Source: Byssochlamys sp. IMV 00236
Lineage: Eukaryota > Ascomycota > Eurotiomycetes > Eurotiales > Thermoascaceae
Reading direction: 5' to 3'
DNA length: 64,000 bases
Assembly (NCBI GenBank): GCA_001931875.2
Contig: MSJH02000815.1
Location: forward strand, 186,001-250,000
The translations under genes and the position numbers were made by a program. Shown here piece by piece: positions 24,367 through 34,761 of this stretch (within the stretch, counting starts at the first letter, position 1; each line of letters opens with the position of its first letter). A model generated the notes under the pieces. The model was not told the origin of the DNA. It worked only from the letters and a program-made list of their open reading frames with translations, and searched no databases.

Positions 24367-25581
24367 TCAAACGGATGATTGACAGATTACCTGGCGTTCG
24401 CTTTGTGCGCCGACAACTTCACCAGGGCTAGGACGAAGAATTTCAAATCCATCGAAACATTCGAGGCTGTCTTCTCTCTTAGCTGGGATGTCTCCCACTG
24501 GATTCTTTGATGAATCACTCGATAGTCTCTGAGCTCTGTCGAATATTGGAGACTTTATATTCTGCTCCCACCGCTGCCCAGTTTCTGGCAAACGCCGCTG
24601 CGGTGTGGTGTGGGGGGACAATGAGATCGATGATTTGATGATACAATCAAGGAACCGATTTATATTAACGCAGCCGGTAGTAGTAAAAGTGGTGAACGGC
24701 TCCGAAATCTGTAAAAAGTTGCCACTCAACCCTAGAAACCACCAAAGTATTCCATCCGACACGACGCCATAAGTAGTGTCGACGATCCTCTTCGGACCCT
24801 TGAGAGACATGCGCTTTTGCTGGAATCCAACCATATACGCAACTGCTTGGGAGATCCCATCAGATCCACCGGACGAAGCGAAATTATTCTTCCCCTCCAT
24901 GATGACACAGATGGGTTCAAATTCTGAACCACCAAGTGTGTCGTAGCCCAAGGCATAATGCGCGTTGCCAGTGATGATTTCTCTTTCGCCAGGAACTCGA
25001 GTCTCTACCGGGTACTCTCCTCGCAGAGATATTTTCCTAGCGCCTAGCTCCTGTTGCTGCGCTTCTAGCCGGTCAAAGAGAACGAGGTCAATTAGGGTTC
25101 GAGATAAGGTCCCTGAAGAATCTCGTCTCCAGAACTTAGCGTTCTGCATTCTTTTTCGGACATCCGCTTAAAACTTGATTAGTCCTAACCCCAACTCTAG
25201 GTTATCAAAGAACTATAAGGACATACCAGTACCAGGAGAAAGATGCACCTCAGGTCCCTCTGGTTGTTGCCACAAATGGGCCTCACCAATCCAGTAATCC
25301 AGGGATAGCTTTGCGGTAGCGTCCAGATTATCACCTAGACGCGAAGCCTGGGTGACCTTTAGTCCAGATTTCACTTTTTTGAATGGCGAGAGCTGTTCCG
25401 ATTCGACTATGGCCGTTTTGATTGTCTCCAGAGCTTCTTTAACATGCTCGACTGGCTCACCGTCTTCGATGGCGGCTATGAGGTCGAGTAGAATTTGGAC
25501 CAAGGACCCCTTGACACGAGTGGCTGGGCTCGAATCGGGAGCACTTCGTTTATATCGTGTCGATGTCGCTGATTCTGACAT
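24367..25581 (-). CDS. PD-(D/E)XK-nuclease-like fungal hypothetical protein
   Basis: Exons 25581-25227 and 25166-24367 give 384 residues. I do not recognise a named family. Residues 167-235 have the look of the restriction-endonuclease-like fold: an acidic strand (YPVET, E173), a GNAHYALGYD strand (185-194), VIMEGK (E209-x-K211, the ExK motif) and a following helix with Gln (GISQAVAYMVG, Q225). Related fungal proteins usually carry Asp where this one has H188 (as in GRADYALGY), so the metal-binding Asp may be missing or replaced by D194. The N-terminal 120 residues include a predicted helix (SLVQILLDLIAAIED), and the C-terminal 90 are Ser/Arg-rich. The frame is intact with a proper intron. 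It sits in AT-rich DNA between direct repeats, unlike its housekeeping neighbours. Function unknown; a defence, mobile-element or silencing role is only a guess. Confidence 0.6.
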
Positions 25582-26438
25582 TCTGGTGTTTGAAGTTTAT
25601 AGAGTCCTGACAACGCTCTTAGAAGTTCGACGCAGATAAGGGACTAGGGCCCAGCTTGATGATCAGCAGTTCAATAGCTAATGAATTGATGAAAATAGAG
25701 GTGACCTTGATAAATATTCTCGGGTGGGTTGGCTGGAGTCTTTAGCGAAGACAGGGCTGAATGAAATGAGTGCCCTCTGCGCTGGAGCCTTGGAGAATGA
25801 CCACTATAAACCAAGATATAGTCTTTTTGAAAACTCTAATATATAATGTTAGCAACAATGGTTCATCCTTAACCACGCTTTGCTTTAGTTAATTAAAATA
25901 GTCGATAACGCTTGATTAGCAGAAAGGCCTTAAATTTATACAATGAATGCCAATCAGACTAGTATATGTATTTAGCAAGTAGTATTGGCTTTCTCTGCAA
26001 TATGAACTATATTACATTATATTAGTATTGTTGCTATAACGAAATAAAGTAGGTATCGTAGACACGTTAACAAGTGGGGATGACCATCGATGGAAACATC
26101 CAGCATCCTTGTGAATGTGGCGGCTTTCAGCGCAAGCGAGTGACAGGTAGTCGGAACTATGGTGGTGGGTGTATAAACCCCAAAGCACATGACTCGGAAC
26201 ATTAAGAGGAAGATATGCGGAAACGTGACCCAAATCATGTCTCGTTAACTCGGGAAGATTTGACGATCGCGGGGTGTGGTTCCCTGCTGTCCCTAGAGAG
26301 CGAACGCATGGCGACTGCAGCTGCTGTTGGACCTTCAGAGAAGCAGCCAGCGAGAGTGGTAAAGATAGTACGACACTTGCTGTGGAATCCCAGTGACAAA
26401 GAGCTACATGGACAGGCGGAGATACGAAACCTCTTAGT
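25582..26438. other. AT-rich spacer between the nuclease-like gene and the Sur7-family gene
   Basis: 857 bases. The centre (about 25830-26060) is strongly AT-rich and contains the right copy of the direct repeat. The short frames here, including the 232-codon minus-strand frame crossing into the next gene, have no recognisable content. Confidence 0.5.
25984..26076 (+). repeat. Diverged direct repeat, copy B
   Basis: Same orientation as copy A, about 1.86 kb away. The 13-mer (25984-25996) is identical. The 27-mer (26050-26076) differs at one base, which breaks the small inverted repeat. The spacer between the two blocks is 4 bases longer and poorly conserved. Confidence 0.8.
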
Positions 26439-27401
26439 TTAGACGGAAGTCTCTTTGCGGCCAGCGCCATCAGCGCCATCAGCGTAGTCGCGAGTCGAGC
26501 CGCTCCTCCTAGGACCAAAGAATCCGCGCCGTCTCTGTTCCCGTCCACTGTAGCCTGTGTCCTTGCGAATGGTTCCACCAATGCAGTACAATAAGCTGGC
26601 AAGGAAGAGACAGACCGTAGCAGTCCACATGAAGGCGAAGGCTTTGACACCGAGGTGCGCTTTCTGACCGTTACGGTTGAACTTGTCGCGGCCTTCCACA
26701 TAAGCAGCACTGGTTGACGGGTTAGCGCATTGCAAGATATAAGACATCCACCGCGTGTCCAAGTGAACTTACGTCATGAGAGCGGTAGTGATAGTCTGGA
26801 AGGTCAATGCAATCAAGCCCAAGAATGAGGACACGAAGCTTCCGATGCGAGTGCACAGGGCCAGAAGACCGATGAAGAGCGAGAGCACCGCAAAGAAGAG
26901 CCCGATAAGCATGAAGGCAAACATGAAGCGGGTCATCAGGTAGTAGTGATTCGTTCTGGAGTCAAGTTAGCAACCATCGACACTATATGACCGTTAGGAG
27001 CCATAATTACCCGATAAATGCATGCGGGACATTGGTCTTGGTGTGGAAGTTATGCTTGCTCGGAGGATCCAATGGGAATGCTGGATGAGATGAGCCGCAA
27101 ACGCTGTGGCCATGAACATTGACCCGGCAGATGCTCCAGAACGTCCATCTTGATTCTGTAGGCGCCCCAGGAATATTGGCAGTATGCGCCTGGAGGAAGT
27201 AGATTTCGTTCAGCGGCCTGTGGTTATTCGCACCACCCAGCAGGGTGAGGAACATCAGCAGCAGTGCACCCGCTGTCAGGAAGAGTCCCAGGAAACCCAG
27301 GATTGGTCCTGGAGGAGCATGCGATTAGTTTGCCGTGGAAAATGAAATTGATTGGACTGGACAGGACAAGGGACCCTGAAGTACTTACTGCCTACAGCCA
27401 T
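26439..27401 (-). CDS. Sur7/PalI-family four-pass plasma membrane protein
   Basis: Exons 27401-27389, 27308-27011, 26955-26773 and 26709-26439 give 254 residues. The first exon codes just MAVG plus one base. Four hydrophobic segments fit the claudin-like Sur7 fold: about 7-28, then, after a 90-residue outer loop, three more ending in AFMWTATVCLFLASLLYCIGG. The outer loop holds the W-x2-W-x2-C...C signature (W59, W62, C65, C75). The C-terminal tail is Arg/Gly-rich and cytosolic by topology. Family members organise eisosomes/MCC membrane domains and cell-wall responses; PalI relatives act in ambient pH sensing. I cannot tell which paralogue this is. Junctions rebuild FIGTNHYY and ALMTAAYVEG. 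Head to head with RAV2. Confidence 0.85.
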
Positions 27402-28178
27402 TGTGATCTAGGCGAAATGATCCGAGGGGACGATAAAGAGAGAGGATTCCACTGCAAGCTCGGATGAAGCGTAGGGATGGCAATGGCAGGAGGCAGTCGC
27501 TAGATACCGACCTGGTGTCAAAGAACGCTCAGTGTGGAATTGTCCGGACACGTCCGGCTGAGGAGAATGGAGGGTGATATAAGTGTGAGCCCGAAGCTGT
27601 CTCATCCTGGGCGACAGACAGTCTGGGGGGTGGGATGGGGGGCGACGTCATCTTTTCGCAGCGCACCAGAGAGCGTCGTGATGGTAGTACTCAGACCAAG
27701 TTGCATCTACCATAAGAACTAAAGTACACTACCATACTACTATGGTAAAATGATGTACACCACATCATCATGTTCTGCTCCACGTTGAGTTTTAAGGTTA
27801 ACTCGAGTGCTCTAGCCGTCTCTGGTGTAGCTGCCACCGGTTTATGATCGCTCAATGGCCCGTTCATCGTGCCTCTTGGCGACTCCATGGATTGTCGTGA
27901 CGTCGGCCAAATCACGATGCCATCGCGCTCCAATTTCTGCTGCTGAGCCTCGGGGACCTCCTCTGATCTCATCTGAATTGGCCATTTGTGCTACATCTGT
28001 TTCCGGTTTAGATCTCTCGACCTTGGTTCACCCAACAGGCTGTCCCTTTGCGGCAACTTGGTTCCTATCATCTTCCCTGGGAACGTGGGCCAATAAGGCT
28101 GACGATTTAAGCGGTGCAGCCGCGAGTCTTCAGCCCTGCTCGTCACCATCCTACGTGGAGACTGTCTGACAGATCATC
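27402..28178. promoter_or_regulatory. Shared 5' region between the Sur7-family gene and RAV2
   Basis: 777 bases between divergent start codons. G/C-rich near the left end (a G-run at about 27625-27645). No coding content supported. Confidence 0.45.
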
Positions 28179-29428
28179 ATGGCGACCTGGGCATACCCAC
28201 CTCTTGCTCCAGAGCAGTTGAAGCGGGAAGAAGACAGTGCGTTGGTACGCCTACCATCAGAACAGGCAGATCCTGCACTTGCGTCAGGGCTTGTGGTGCT
28301 AACAAAACTTGTACTAGGCCAAAGAGCTCCAGTGGCTTTTATCATCGCTGCAAGAGTCTCTAGCGTCCCTGAGAGAGGGCCTGCAAGAGTGCAGGGCACT
28401 TTTGGCTCCGAAGGAACCGGGTTCGACCCTCGTGCTCTCGTCGCCGCGGTCAGAAAGCCTCAAAGGCTTCGTAACCCGGGTAGGGACTAAGGTCATCAAA
28501 GGAGTAGGTCTCTCAAACCCGCAGAGCCTGTCGAATATGTCTGTCACTGCTGCGCCCCAAATTCTGGATGGGACAGAGAGACTTCCTCTCTGAGATCTCT
28601 TTCCCAGTGTCACATCCTTCTTGCACCAATATGGTTTCATGATCACAGACAATGTACTAAGCTAAATATACGTATAAAGGATATCCAGCTGCGGTTAGCT
28701 TCTCTCCCGCCCCCGCGGGGTGCTACGAGCACGCGCTTATGTCTTTCCACTGTCCCGGGTGCCCCTGAGCTGGTGTTGCGTCAACTGGCCTCGGTACGCG
28801 ATTCTATCAATCAAAGTCTCGATGTGGTCGACGTTGGCACTTATACGGGCGATCCACACAATGCGAATTTCATATCTGGCCAATTGCACCTTCTCAGGGA
28901 GAACGTTGCAGAAGCATGTCTTGCCTTGAAGGGCGAGACAGATGAAGTCAAGGGGAAATGGTGGGAAGCCGATGTGGATGAAAATGTAAGCGTCTTCCTA
29001 TTCATCACAGCTACTCTAAAAACCAGCCACTGATAGAGCGTGCCAAGGCGTTCGATCCTCCATTGCCACCATATGTGTCCTTTCATCTTGTGATCGAGGA
29101 GGCAGCATTGGTCCTGTACATTAGGACCTTAGAACCCACTTCTGCCTCCAACACCCCTGCGTCTTTCACGCCCGATATATCCATAAGCGGATTTTCGATC
29201 CGTGAAAGATTGTTTGGACCCCGACTGCCTCCCCACGACGAGGCGGGCCAGGTCTTTATATGGAAAGGGCAGGAGGTCAAGGTTAAAGAAAAGATCCGTG
29301 TGGAGAGTCAAGATCCCAGTCTGATGTCTGCAATGTCTAAGATAACTGCCCTGCAGCATGAAGTCCAGAAATGGATTGCAGCAGTCAATGTGGTTATGGG
29401 CCAGGATGATTCAGTGAACGAAGAATGA
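28179..29428 (+). CDS. RAV2: RAVE complex subunit Rav2 / Rogdi leucine zipper protein
   Basis: Rav2/Rogdi works with Rav1 and Skp1 to reassemble the V1 and Vo parts of the vacuolar H+-ATPase. Exons 28179-28244, 28318-28503, 28680-28985 and 29048-29428 give 312 residues. Typical stretches are AKELQWLLSSLQESLASLREGL (leucine-rich helix), APKEPGSTLVLSS, LVLRQLASVRDSINQSLDVV, WWEADVDEN, PPLPPYVSFHL and VFIWKGQEVKVKEKI. The third intron (28504-28679) is the longest and holds an in-frame stop if retained. The last acceptor was placed at CCAAG before GCGTTCGAT, because the nearer TAG breaks frame. Family call is firm; the exact ends of exon 4 are slightly less so. Confidence 0.9.
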
Positions 29429-29583
29429 GCATGCTGCGTTCCACCAACCATTGGATACTCTCAGTGTTTACTTTGTCCTCACTCGATTGACTTAGCAGGT
29501 CTGACCCCTATTGCCTTCGTATTCTAACCAGGGTTTACACCAGCAGAAGTACTATTTCTACCCAAACTTCAGGATGAGACACT

Positions 29584-30450
29584 CTATTGCATACTTATGA
29601 TTTTTCTAGTATCAAAACTATTTTGGTTACCGTTTAGATCACTCCCAGGGCGCACATAACCTCGCTGATTGCTCACAACCCGTATTCCATTTCTCATGAA
29701 ATCGACTGTGTAATGCGTGTGGCCAAATACCCAGATCTTGACATCACCCGGAATCTGCCCCAAAACATCACTAGCAAATGCGAATCTCCAGGGACTCTCT
29801 CCGTGCTGCGGATTGGAAGTTCCTTGCAGACAAGGCGCATGATGGGTCACCACCAGAACAGATCGTGTTTGAATCTGTTCTTCTTCCGCCTTTGCATTTC
29901 CATTCCGTATTGACTCAATTTCCTGTCCCAGCCAGGAGAAATCCGAATCATGAGCTGCATTATGCTCATCCACCGTCCAGCCTTCGATATTCTTATAATC
30001 CTTTATTTTCGACCGGACAATATCCCTGGACTGGTCCGGAACTCTAGACCAGAGCGTGCAACCCAATAGAGTAGCATGAGAGCCCGGGATATCAAAACGC
30101 CTCTGATGCAGGAGGACAAGGCGTCCATTCAAACAAGATTCTCGTTCAAGCCGTCTAGCCTTTTCGATACCGGCTGCCACAGACGCCTTGTAGAATTCAT
30201 GATTTCCAAGAACAAGAAAGACCAATTCGAAACGGTCCGTTTGGTTCTTGATAAATTCGCGATATTGTTCATAGTCCGCTAAGCACCCAACGTCGCCTGC
30301 CAGAATGAGATATCTAGCGCAGACTGGGATTTCGAATTGTGAATATTGTTCGTCAAGTTCTAGGTGCAGGTCGGATAGGATCTGAAATGAGACCAGGGAC
30401 CTGTTTGATGATGGAGGTGGTGTTCCTTGGATTACTGTCTCATTCTCCAT
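29584..30450 (-). CDS. Calcineurin-like metallophosphoesterase
   Basis: Single exon, 288 residues. All metal-binding motifs of the fold are visible: D27-x-H29 (LSDLHLE), GD53 (LAGDVG), GNHE at 82-85, VTHHAP (near 200) and GHTH (near 242). No signal peptide or membrane segment, so it is probably cytosolic. The general reaction is phosphoester hydrolysis; the substrate is not evident. It resembles the stand-alone Ser/Thr-phosphatase-superfamily proteins common in fungi that lack assigned roles. Head to head with RSM22. Confidence 0.88.
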   Translation of the reverse strand: MENETVIQGTPPPSSNRSLVSFQILSDLHLELDEQYSQFEIPVCARYLILAGDVGCLADYEQYREFIKNQTDRFELVFLVLGNHEFYKASVAAGIEKARRLERESCLNGRLVLLHQRRFDIPGSHATLLGCTLWSRVPDQSRDIVRSKIKDYKNIEGWTVDEHNAAHDSDFSWLGQEIESIRNGNAKAEEEQIQTRSVLVVTHHAPCLQGTSNPQHGESPWRFAFASDVLGQIPGDVKIWVFGHTHYTVDFMRNGIRVVSNQRGYVRPGSDLNGNQNSFDTRKIISMQ

Positions 30451-30907
30451 TGGTGTATCTCTGGAGAGGATTGTTCCTAGTAGTTATTAGGCTGAGGAAC
30501 GACTGAGCGGTTCGGCTTCTGGTGAGATCAATGCAGATCAAAACGATTAAGCTCCCATTGCCAAGACTGAATTGGCGGAACTTTATCAAGGACCCATTTG
30601 TATGTACTATATTGTCCCCCTTGGAATAGACACCAGGAGAGATTCTTCTCGAGGTAAAAAGGAGTGCTAAATAAATCTCAGAAATGTCTATACAGTAAAC
30701 TAAAGAGTCGAACTGGCTGATTCGCGCGTATGATCAGGGGCAAGCGGAGAGACCTCAAGCCAGCCAATCAGAACCCGCTGATTGTGATAGACAAACTGTC
30801 TTGGCGAAAGTTTTCCTGAAGAGCTCTCTTCGGTGGCAAGCAGGGGAGTTCCTTTCCACCAACATCCTCATTCAACGGTTTTTGGAGTGAGAAGGGAAGG
30901 TATCAGG
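30451..30907. promoter_or_regulatory. Divergent promoter between the metallophosphoesterase gene and RSM22
   Basis: 457 bases between start codons. The RSM22 frame is open upstream of its first ATG back to a stop at 30788, with no ATG in that stretch. An AT-rich block at about 30600-30715 is the likely core promoter. CCAAT boxes occur at about 30763 and, inverted, 30557 and 30571. Confidence 0.5.
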
Positions 30908-33460
30908 ATGCTATCCCGACCTCCAGCATCCCAGGCCTGCCGGGTTAGCTCTCGCGAGTTGTTGCAAGCGCTTGTGCAGAACTCGACGCAGCCTGCATCC
31001 CGACAACTGCTCCGACACGGGACTGCGAGCTTGCTAACTCCGCGCTCTAGGCCATCAGTTGCGCGAAGGACGTTTTCGTCTTACCTGGTTTCGGATTCGA
31101 AGACAAACGCTGTTCGTTCGAGCTCCACGAAATGGCAAATTGGAAAGCGATGCGCGTCGACTGTAGCCGCCGACAAAAAAGATCAGATTTACGCGCTCAT
31201 CGATAAGATCAACGACCACGAGGGGCAATTGGCAGAGCTTCTGTTCGAACTCGATCTGATCGACGATCACCATGGCGTTCTCAACCTCGAGGGACCGGAG
31301 TTGGACGATGTCTTCAGTCAGACTATTGGCCACCGGAGCCAACAGGTGCTGGAGGACCGGGTGAGAATGGCGAGACAGGAGTTCGGGGAGACGTTGCCCG
31401 AAGGTCATTTGAATGATCGTGAACTTGAGCTATATGCACGACTTTACGGGCAGCCGATTATCGAATCTGAGGCCTTGGAGGAAGAGCTAGAGGACGAAAA
31501 AGAACCCGATCGTTTGTATCGGGAAAGCGTCGACGGGGATCTGGAAGAGGTTGAATTCGAACAGATCGAAGCAGAGGATGATATTCCGGTCGTATACGAT
31601 ATGGAGGCGCCACGGCCAGAAGAGGAGACACTTGTCATGACTCGGGCGAGGGAGATTGCTGAACAACTGGGAGGAGAGGTCATGCTGGAGCAATTCGCTG
31701 AGGAAGCCGTCCCGGACCCTACGCCTAGACTACACCCTGCAACTGAAGCAGGGAAATTCTCGACAGACCCGAGCACTATCTTTCTTCCGAAGGATACGGT
31801 GACCGGACCGATTTCTGCCATCTTGTCCAACTTCTCCAACAAGCACATTTCTGAGGTCGCTCATCGTACTTTTGGTGGACAACGGCTTCCGCACTCCACG
31901 ACCACTCCACCCGCACGAGCACAGCTACCGCAACTGCCCATTCCGCTTGAAGCCTCTCAAAACCACATGAGTGAAATGGAGGCGAACGCCTACATTGCTG
32001 CTTTATACCCCGGCGTCTACGCTACCACTCTGAGTATCTTGGTTGAAGTTCGAAAGCGCCTGGGAAGCGATTGGATACGGCGCCTGATCACCCAAGAGGG
32101 AGGTCCACGAGTACTGGATGCTGGCGGTGGCGGTGCGGGAATTCTGGCCTGGAGGGAGGTTCTTCGCGCGGAATACGAGTTGATGGTCCCTGACCATCCG
32201 AAGGAAGAGCCCATTCCTCTGGGTAAAGCCACTGTGGTCACCGCCTCAGACAGTCTGCGAACTCGTGCTAGTATTATGCTTGAAAACACGACGTTCCTCC
32301 CGAGATTGCCGGACTATGTCCATGTTCGAGATACTCCTACTCTGGATGATGAGAGAGCGCCTCCTAAACGAAAACAATACGATATAATCATTGCACCCCA
32401 TACTCTCCTTGGTATCGACGAAGGTTATTTGCGGAAGGAACAGGTTGAGAACCTGTGGTCTTTGCTCAACCCTGACGGGGGAGTCTTAATCCTCTTCGAA
32501 AAGGGTCACCAAAGGGGCTTTGAGGCTGTCGCTGGTGCTCGTGATATGCTTCTGGAACGACACATTTCGAGCCCTGGTTCTCGGGAATACGAGAACCTTA
32601 CAGAGTCTTCCGACGAAGAAAGATACGTGAAGAAGGAGACGGGAATGATTATCGCACCCTGCACGAATCACCAGAAGTGCCCTATGTACCTGGTCCCAGG
32701 CCAGGCCAAGGGCCGAAGGGACTACTGCCGTTTCGAACAAAGATATATCAGACCCAATTTCCTACAGCGTATTATCGGTGCAAAGGACCGCAACCACGAG
32801 GATGTGCAATTCAGCTACATCGCCGTCCAGCGTGGTATTGACCTGCGCGAGACCCACAATATCGTGCAGGGGCCCGAAGCGACTGATGCGGCATTTGCTG
32901 GATTTGAGCATCTGCAAGATGAGGCAGAACCCGTCGAGAAGCTTGAATCAGTCGCAGCCTCGAGTGGATCAGCCACGGAAGGCGAAATACCCTTCAACCC
33001 CCTTACCCTACCGCGTACTGTTTTCCCTCCCATGAAGCGCCGTGGACATGTCATTTTTGACTTATGCACTTCGGCTGGTAAGATCGAACGTTGGACTGTC
33101 CCTCGCTCTTTCAGCCGCCAGGCCTACCGTGATGCTCGTAAGGCGCACTGGGGAGACCTGTGGGCGCTGGGTGCGAAGACTCGGATTCCCCGCAACCTGA
33201 ACCTCGGAGACAGAAGCGGAGAGGGCAAGAAGGAGAGACTAGAACGGCGAGCTGCTGCCAGAGCAGCGATGCGGGAAGAAGGTGATGACGATGGTCTGGC
33301 TGCATTCATGGAGGGTAAGGCAGACGAAGAGATTGTTGCCCCTACACGGAAGAAGGGCCAGACGATCCCCAGTTGGAAGAAACATGCCGACAAGAAGAAG
33401 GTCCGGCAAGCCTTCAAGCAGCAGTCGTCCAAGCAATTCGAAGCACAAACGGAGGTTTAA
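30908..33460 (+). CDS. RSM22: Mitochondrial small-ribosomal-subunit factor Rsm22 (METTL17 family)
   Basis: Methyltransferase-like protein needed for mitochondrial small-subunit assembly and translation. Single exon, 850 residues from the first ATG in frame at 30908; the frame is open further upstream but has no ATG. The start (MLSRPPASQACRVSSRELL...) is Arg/Ser-rich without acids, fitting a mitochondrial presequence. An acidic spacer follows (about 200-270). The Rossmann-like core includes GPRVLDAGGGGAGILAW, PHTLLGI and a post-core LIEKG-like strand (LILFEKGHQRGF). C585, C591 and C607 (CTNHQKC...DYC) match the cysteine motif shown to bind a [4Fe-4S] cluster in METTL17. The basic C-terminus continues past 750. 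An Aspergillus-type length. No lesion seen. Confidence 0.9.
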   Translation: MLSRPPASQACRVSSRELLQALVQNSTQPASRQLLRHGTASLLTPRSRPSVARRTFSSYLVSDSKTNAVRSSSTKWQIGKRCASTVAADKKDQIYALIDKINDHEGQLAELLFELDLIDDHHGVLNLEGPELDDVFSQTIGHRSQQVLEDRVRMARQEFGETLPEGHLNDRELELYARLYGQPIIESEALEEELEDEKEPDRLYRESVDGDLEEVEFEQIEAEDDIPVVYDMEAPRPEEETLVMTRAREIAEQLGGEVMLEQFAEEAVPDPTPRLHPATEAGKFSTDPSTIFLPKDTVTGPISAILSNFSNKHISEVAHRTFGGQRLPHSTTTPPARAQLPQLPIPLEASQNHMSEMEANAYIAALYPGVYATTLSILVEVRKRLGSDWIRRLITQEGGPRVLDAGGGGAGILAWREVLRAEYELMVPDHPKEEPIPLGKATVVTASDSLRTRASIMLENTTFLPRLPDYVHVRDTPTLDDERAPPKRKQYDIIIAPHTLLGIDEGYLRKEQVENLWSLLNPDGGVLILFEKGHQRGFEAVAGARDMLLERHISSPGSREYENLTESSDEERYVKKETGMIIAPCTNHQKCPMYLVPGQAKGRRDYCRFEQRYIRPNFLQRIIGAKDRNHEDVQFSYIAVQRGIDLRETHNIVQGPEATDAAFAGFEHLQDEAEPVEKLESVAASSGSATEGEIPFNPLTLPRTVFPPMKRRGHVIFDLCTSAGKIERWTVPRSFSRQAYRDARKAHWGDLWALGAKTRIPRNLNLGDRSGEGKKERLERRAAARAAMREEGDDDGLAAFMEGKADEEIVAPTRKKGQTIPSWKKHADKKKVRQAFKQQSSKQFEAQTEV

Positions 33461-34181
33461 AAAGGGAGCATTAGTTATGACCAGGTCTCATTATCTGAAA
33501 TACCCTGCGGCGCATTGATTCGGGTTCTGTTAACGGATATCTCATCTCACCTCTCAGCTATGGTCAAGGGATCTGGAAAAAATGAAAAGGATAACAGGCG
33601 TTGTATAGCTATTAGAAAATCTGTATAATATGATGTAACCATTTGCATGTATAGTATTTCACGTTAAAAATTCTCCAATTCCTAACTCTCTCTGATACTC
33701 CCAGAGACACTTTGCTCTTGTATCTCAGCAGAAGATCCGTCTCGCCTCACTCGTATAGGAGTATCCGCAAGTCCCGTAGCCCTCCCTGGAGCATCTGTGT
33801 CCACCAGAAGATGAATCAGGGATTGAGTGGCCCGTGTGAAGTTGATGCCTTCACACTGGGAACTTCAGCGTGATATTAATTCAGCACCTCCTTAGAGGAT
33901 AATGCGATTTCACGCAACATGGCGGCTCTCTATCCAGTCCTTTTTATCCGGTCTTCTCGTAGAGATTCCTGAATCGGGAAAGCAGGCCGCGCGACCTCGG
34001 GAGCGCAAGCCCTTCCTGAGGGTACGAGAGGCCACTTATTCGGGCCCATGAGCTGTCTTGATGACACCCATCCAGCGATATCATCCCATGAGGCAAATAT
34101 CGTGAACCTTTCGCTGTAAAGGAAGCCCAGAGCTATCCTCCATAGTACACAATCTTCTCCATTGTCAATCAGTCCATCACT
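33461..34181. other. Convergent 3' region between RSM22 and SPC19, with a strong hairpin
   Basis: 721 bases. The RSM22 side (to about 33680) is AT-rich, as for a 3' UTR. The rest is more balanced in composition and contains a perfect 8-bp inverted repeat (see 33831-33860) but no supported reading frame. Confidence 0.5.
33831..33860. other. Stem-loop: 8-bp perfect stem, extended by 3 bp
   Basis: GTGTGAAG and CTTCACAC are separated by a 7-base loop. Outside them CCC and GGG can pair across a single bulged T. It lies between two converging genes, outside any coding exon. It could be a 3' end element, a piece of a non-coding RNA or a relic of a small transposon. Confidence 0.55.
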
Positions 34182-34761
34182 TCACTGAGCAGCCATACTC
34201 TTCCTCAATTCGCGCTCTCTCTGTCGACTCTGCAACTCCAGACGTTCCACCGCATATTTCAATCGTTCCTTCTTCTGGACGAGCTTCCTCAGTTCCGCCG
34301 CCTTGCTTCCTCCATCGCTCATTAACCGACGGCTATGGAGCTTGGCACTCTGACCCTGGCTATTATTCGCGGATAAGTGGCCCTCATTGGAGGACAATCG
34401 GCCTTCTTGGAGCTCGCATTTGGCTTTGAGAGACTGTTCGCGACGGGCTAAGCGGTCGACGTGCTTGGAGGCAACGTGTAGAAGGTGTGTGATGCTGGGT
34501 GTAATCTCGTCGAGGAGGGATTGTTGCGCTTCGCGCAGGGTTGGTTCCGGGAGAAGTTCGAAGTGCTGTAGTGGAACATTAGGAACGAAACTAGAATTGG
34601 AATATCATGGGGCCCGTTGGAAGACTCACTCTTGTTGTCTGCAGAACCTTTGATAATCTGGGGAAGTCGTTTACGCCATTATCGAGTATATTGATGGATG
34701 AATCAAGCAGCTGCAAGGATGATCGGAGAGAGGAGACTGAAGATGATAAGGAGGCAGCCAT
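34182..34761 (-). CDS. SPC19: DASH/Dam1 complex subunit Spc19
   Basis: Kinetochore protein of the ten-subunit DASH complex that forms rings on spindle microtubules. Exons 34761-34630 and 34565-34182 give 171 residues. The N-terminal family block is SSLRSSLQLLDSSINILD, then NDFPRLSKVLQTTRHFELLPEPTLREAQQSLLDEI across the splice, which rebuilds TTR/HFEL. A C-terminal coiled coil follows (LRKLVQKKERLKYAVERLELQSRQRERELRK). Length and block order fit fungal Spc19. Only 308 bases separate its start from that of ATP18. Confidence 0.92.

Noticed and set aside
26012..26710. 232-codon minus-strand frame
   Set aside because: Runs through the last exon of the Sur7 gene in another frame and into AT-rich spacer; no family resemblance.
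28425..28450. GGGTTCGACCC, resembling a tRNA B-box
   Set aside because: It lies in RAV2 coding sequence, in frame with a conserved block (PKEPGSTLVLSS).
30833..30907. Upstream extension of RSM22 from a GTG
   Set aside because: Nuclear fungal genes start almost always at ATG. The first ATG in frame is at 30908 and gives a good presequence.
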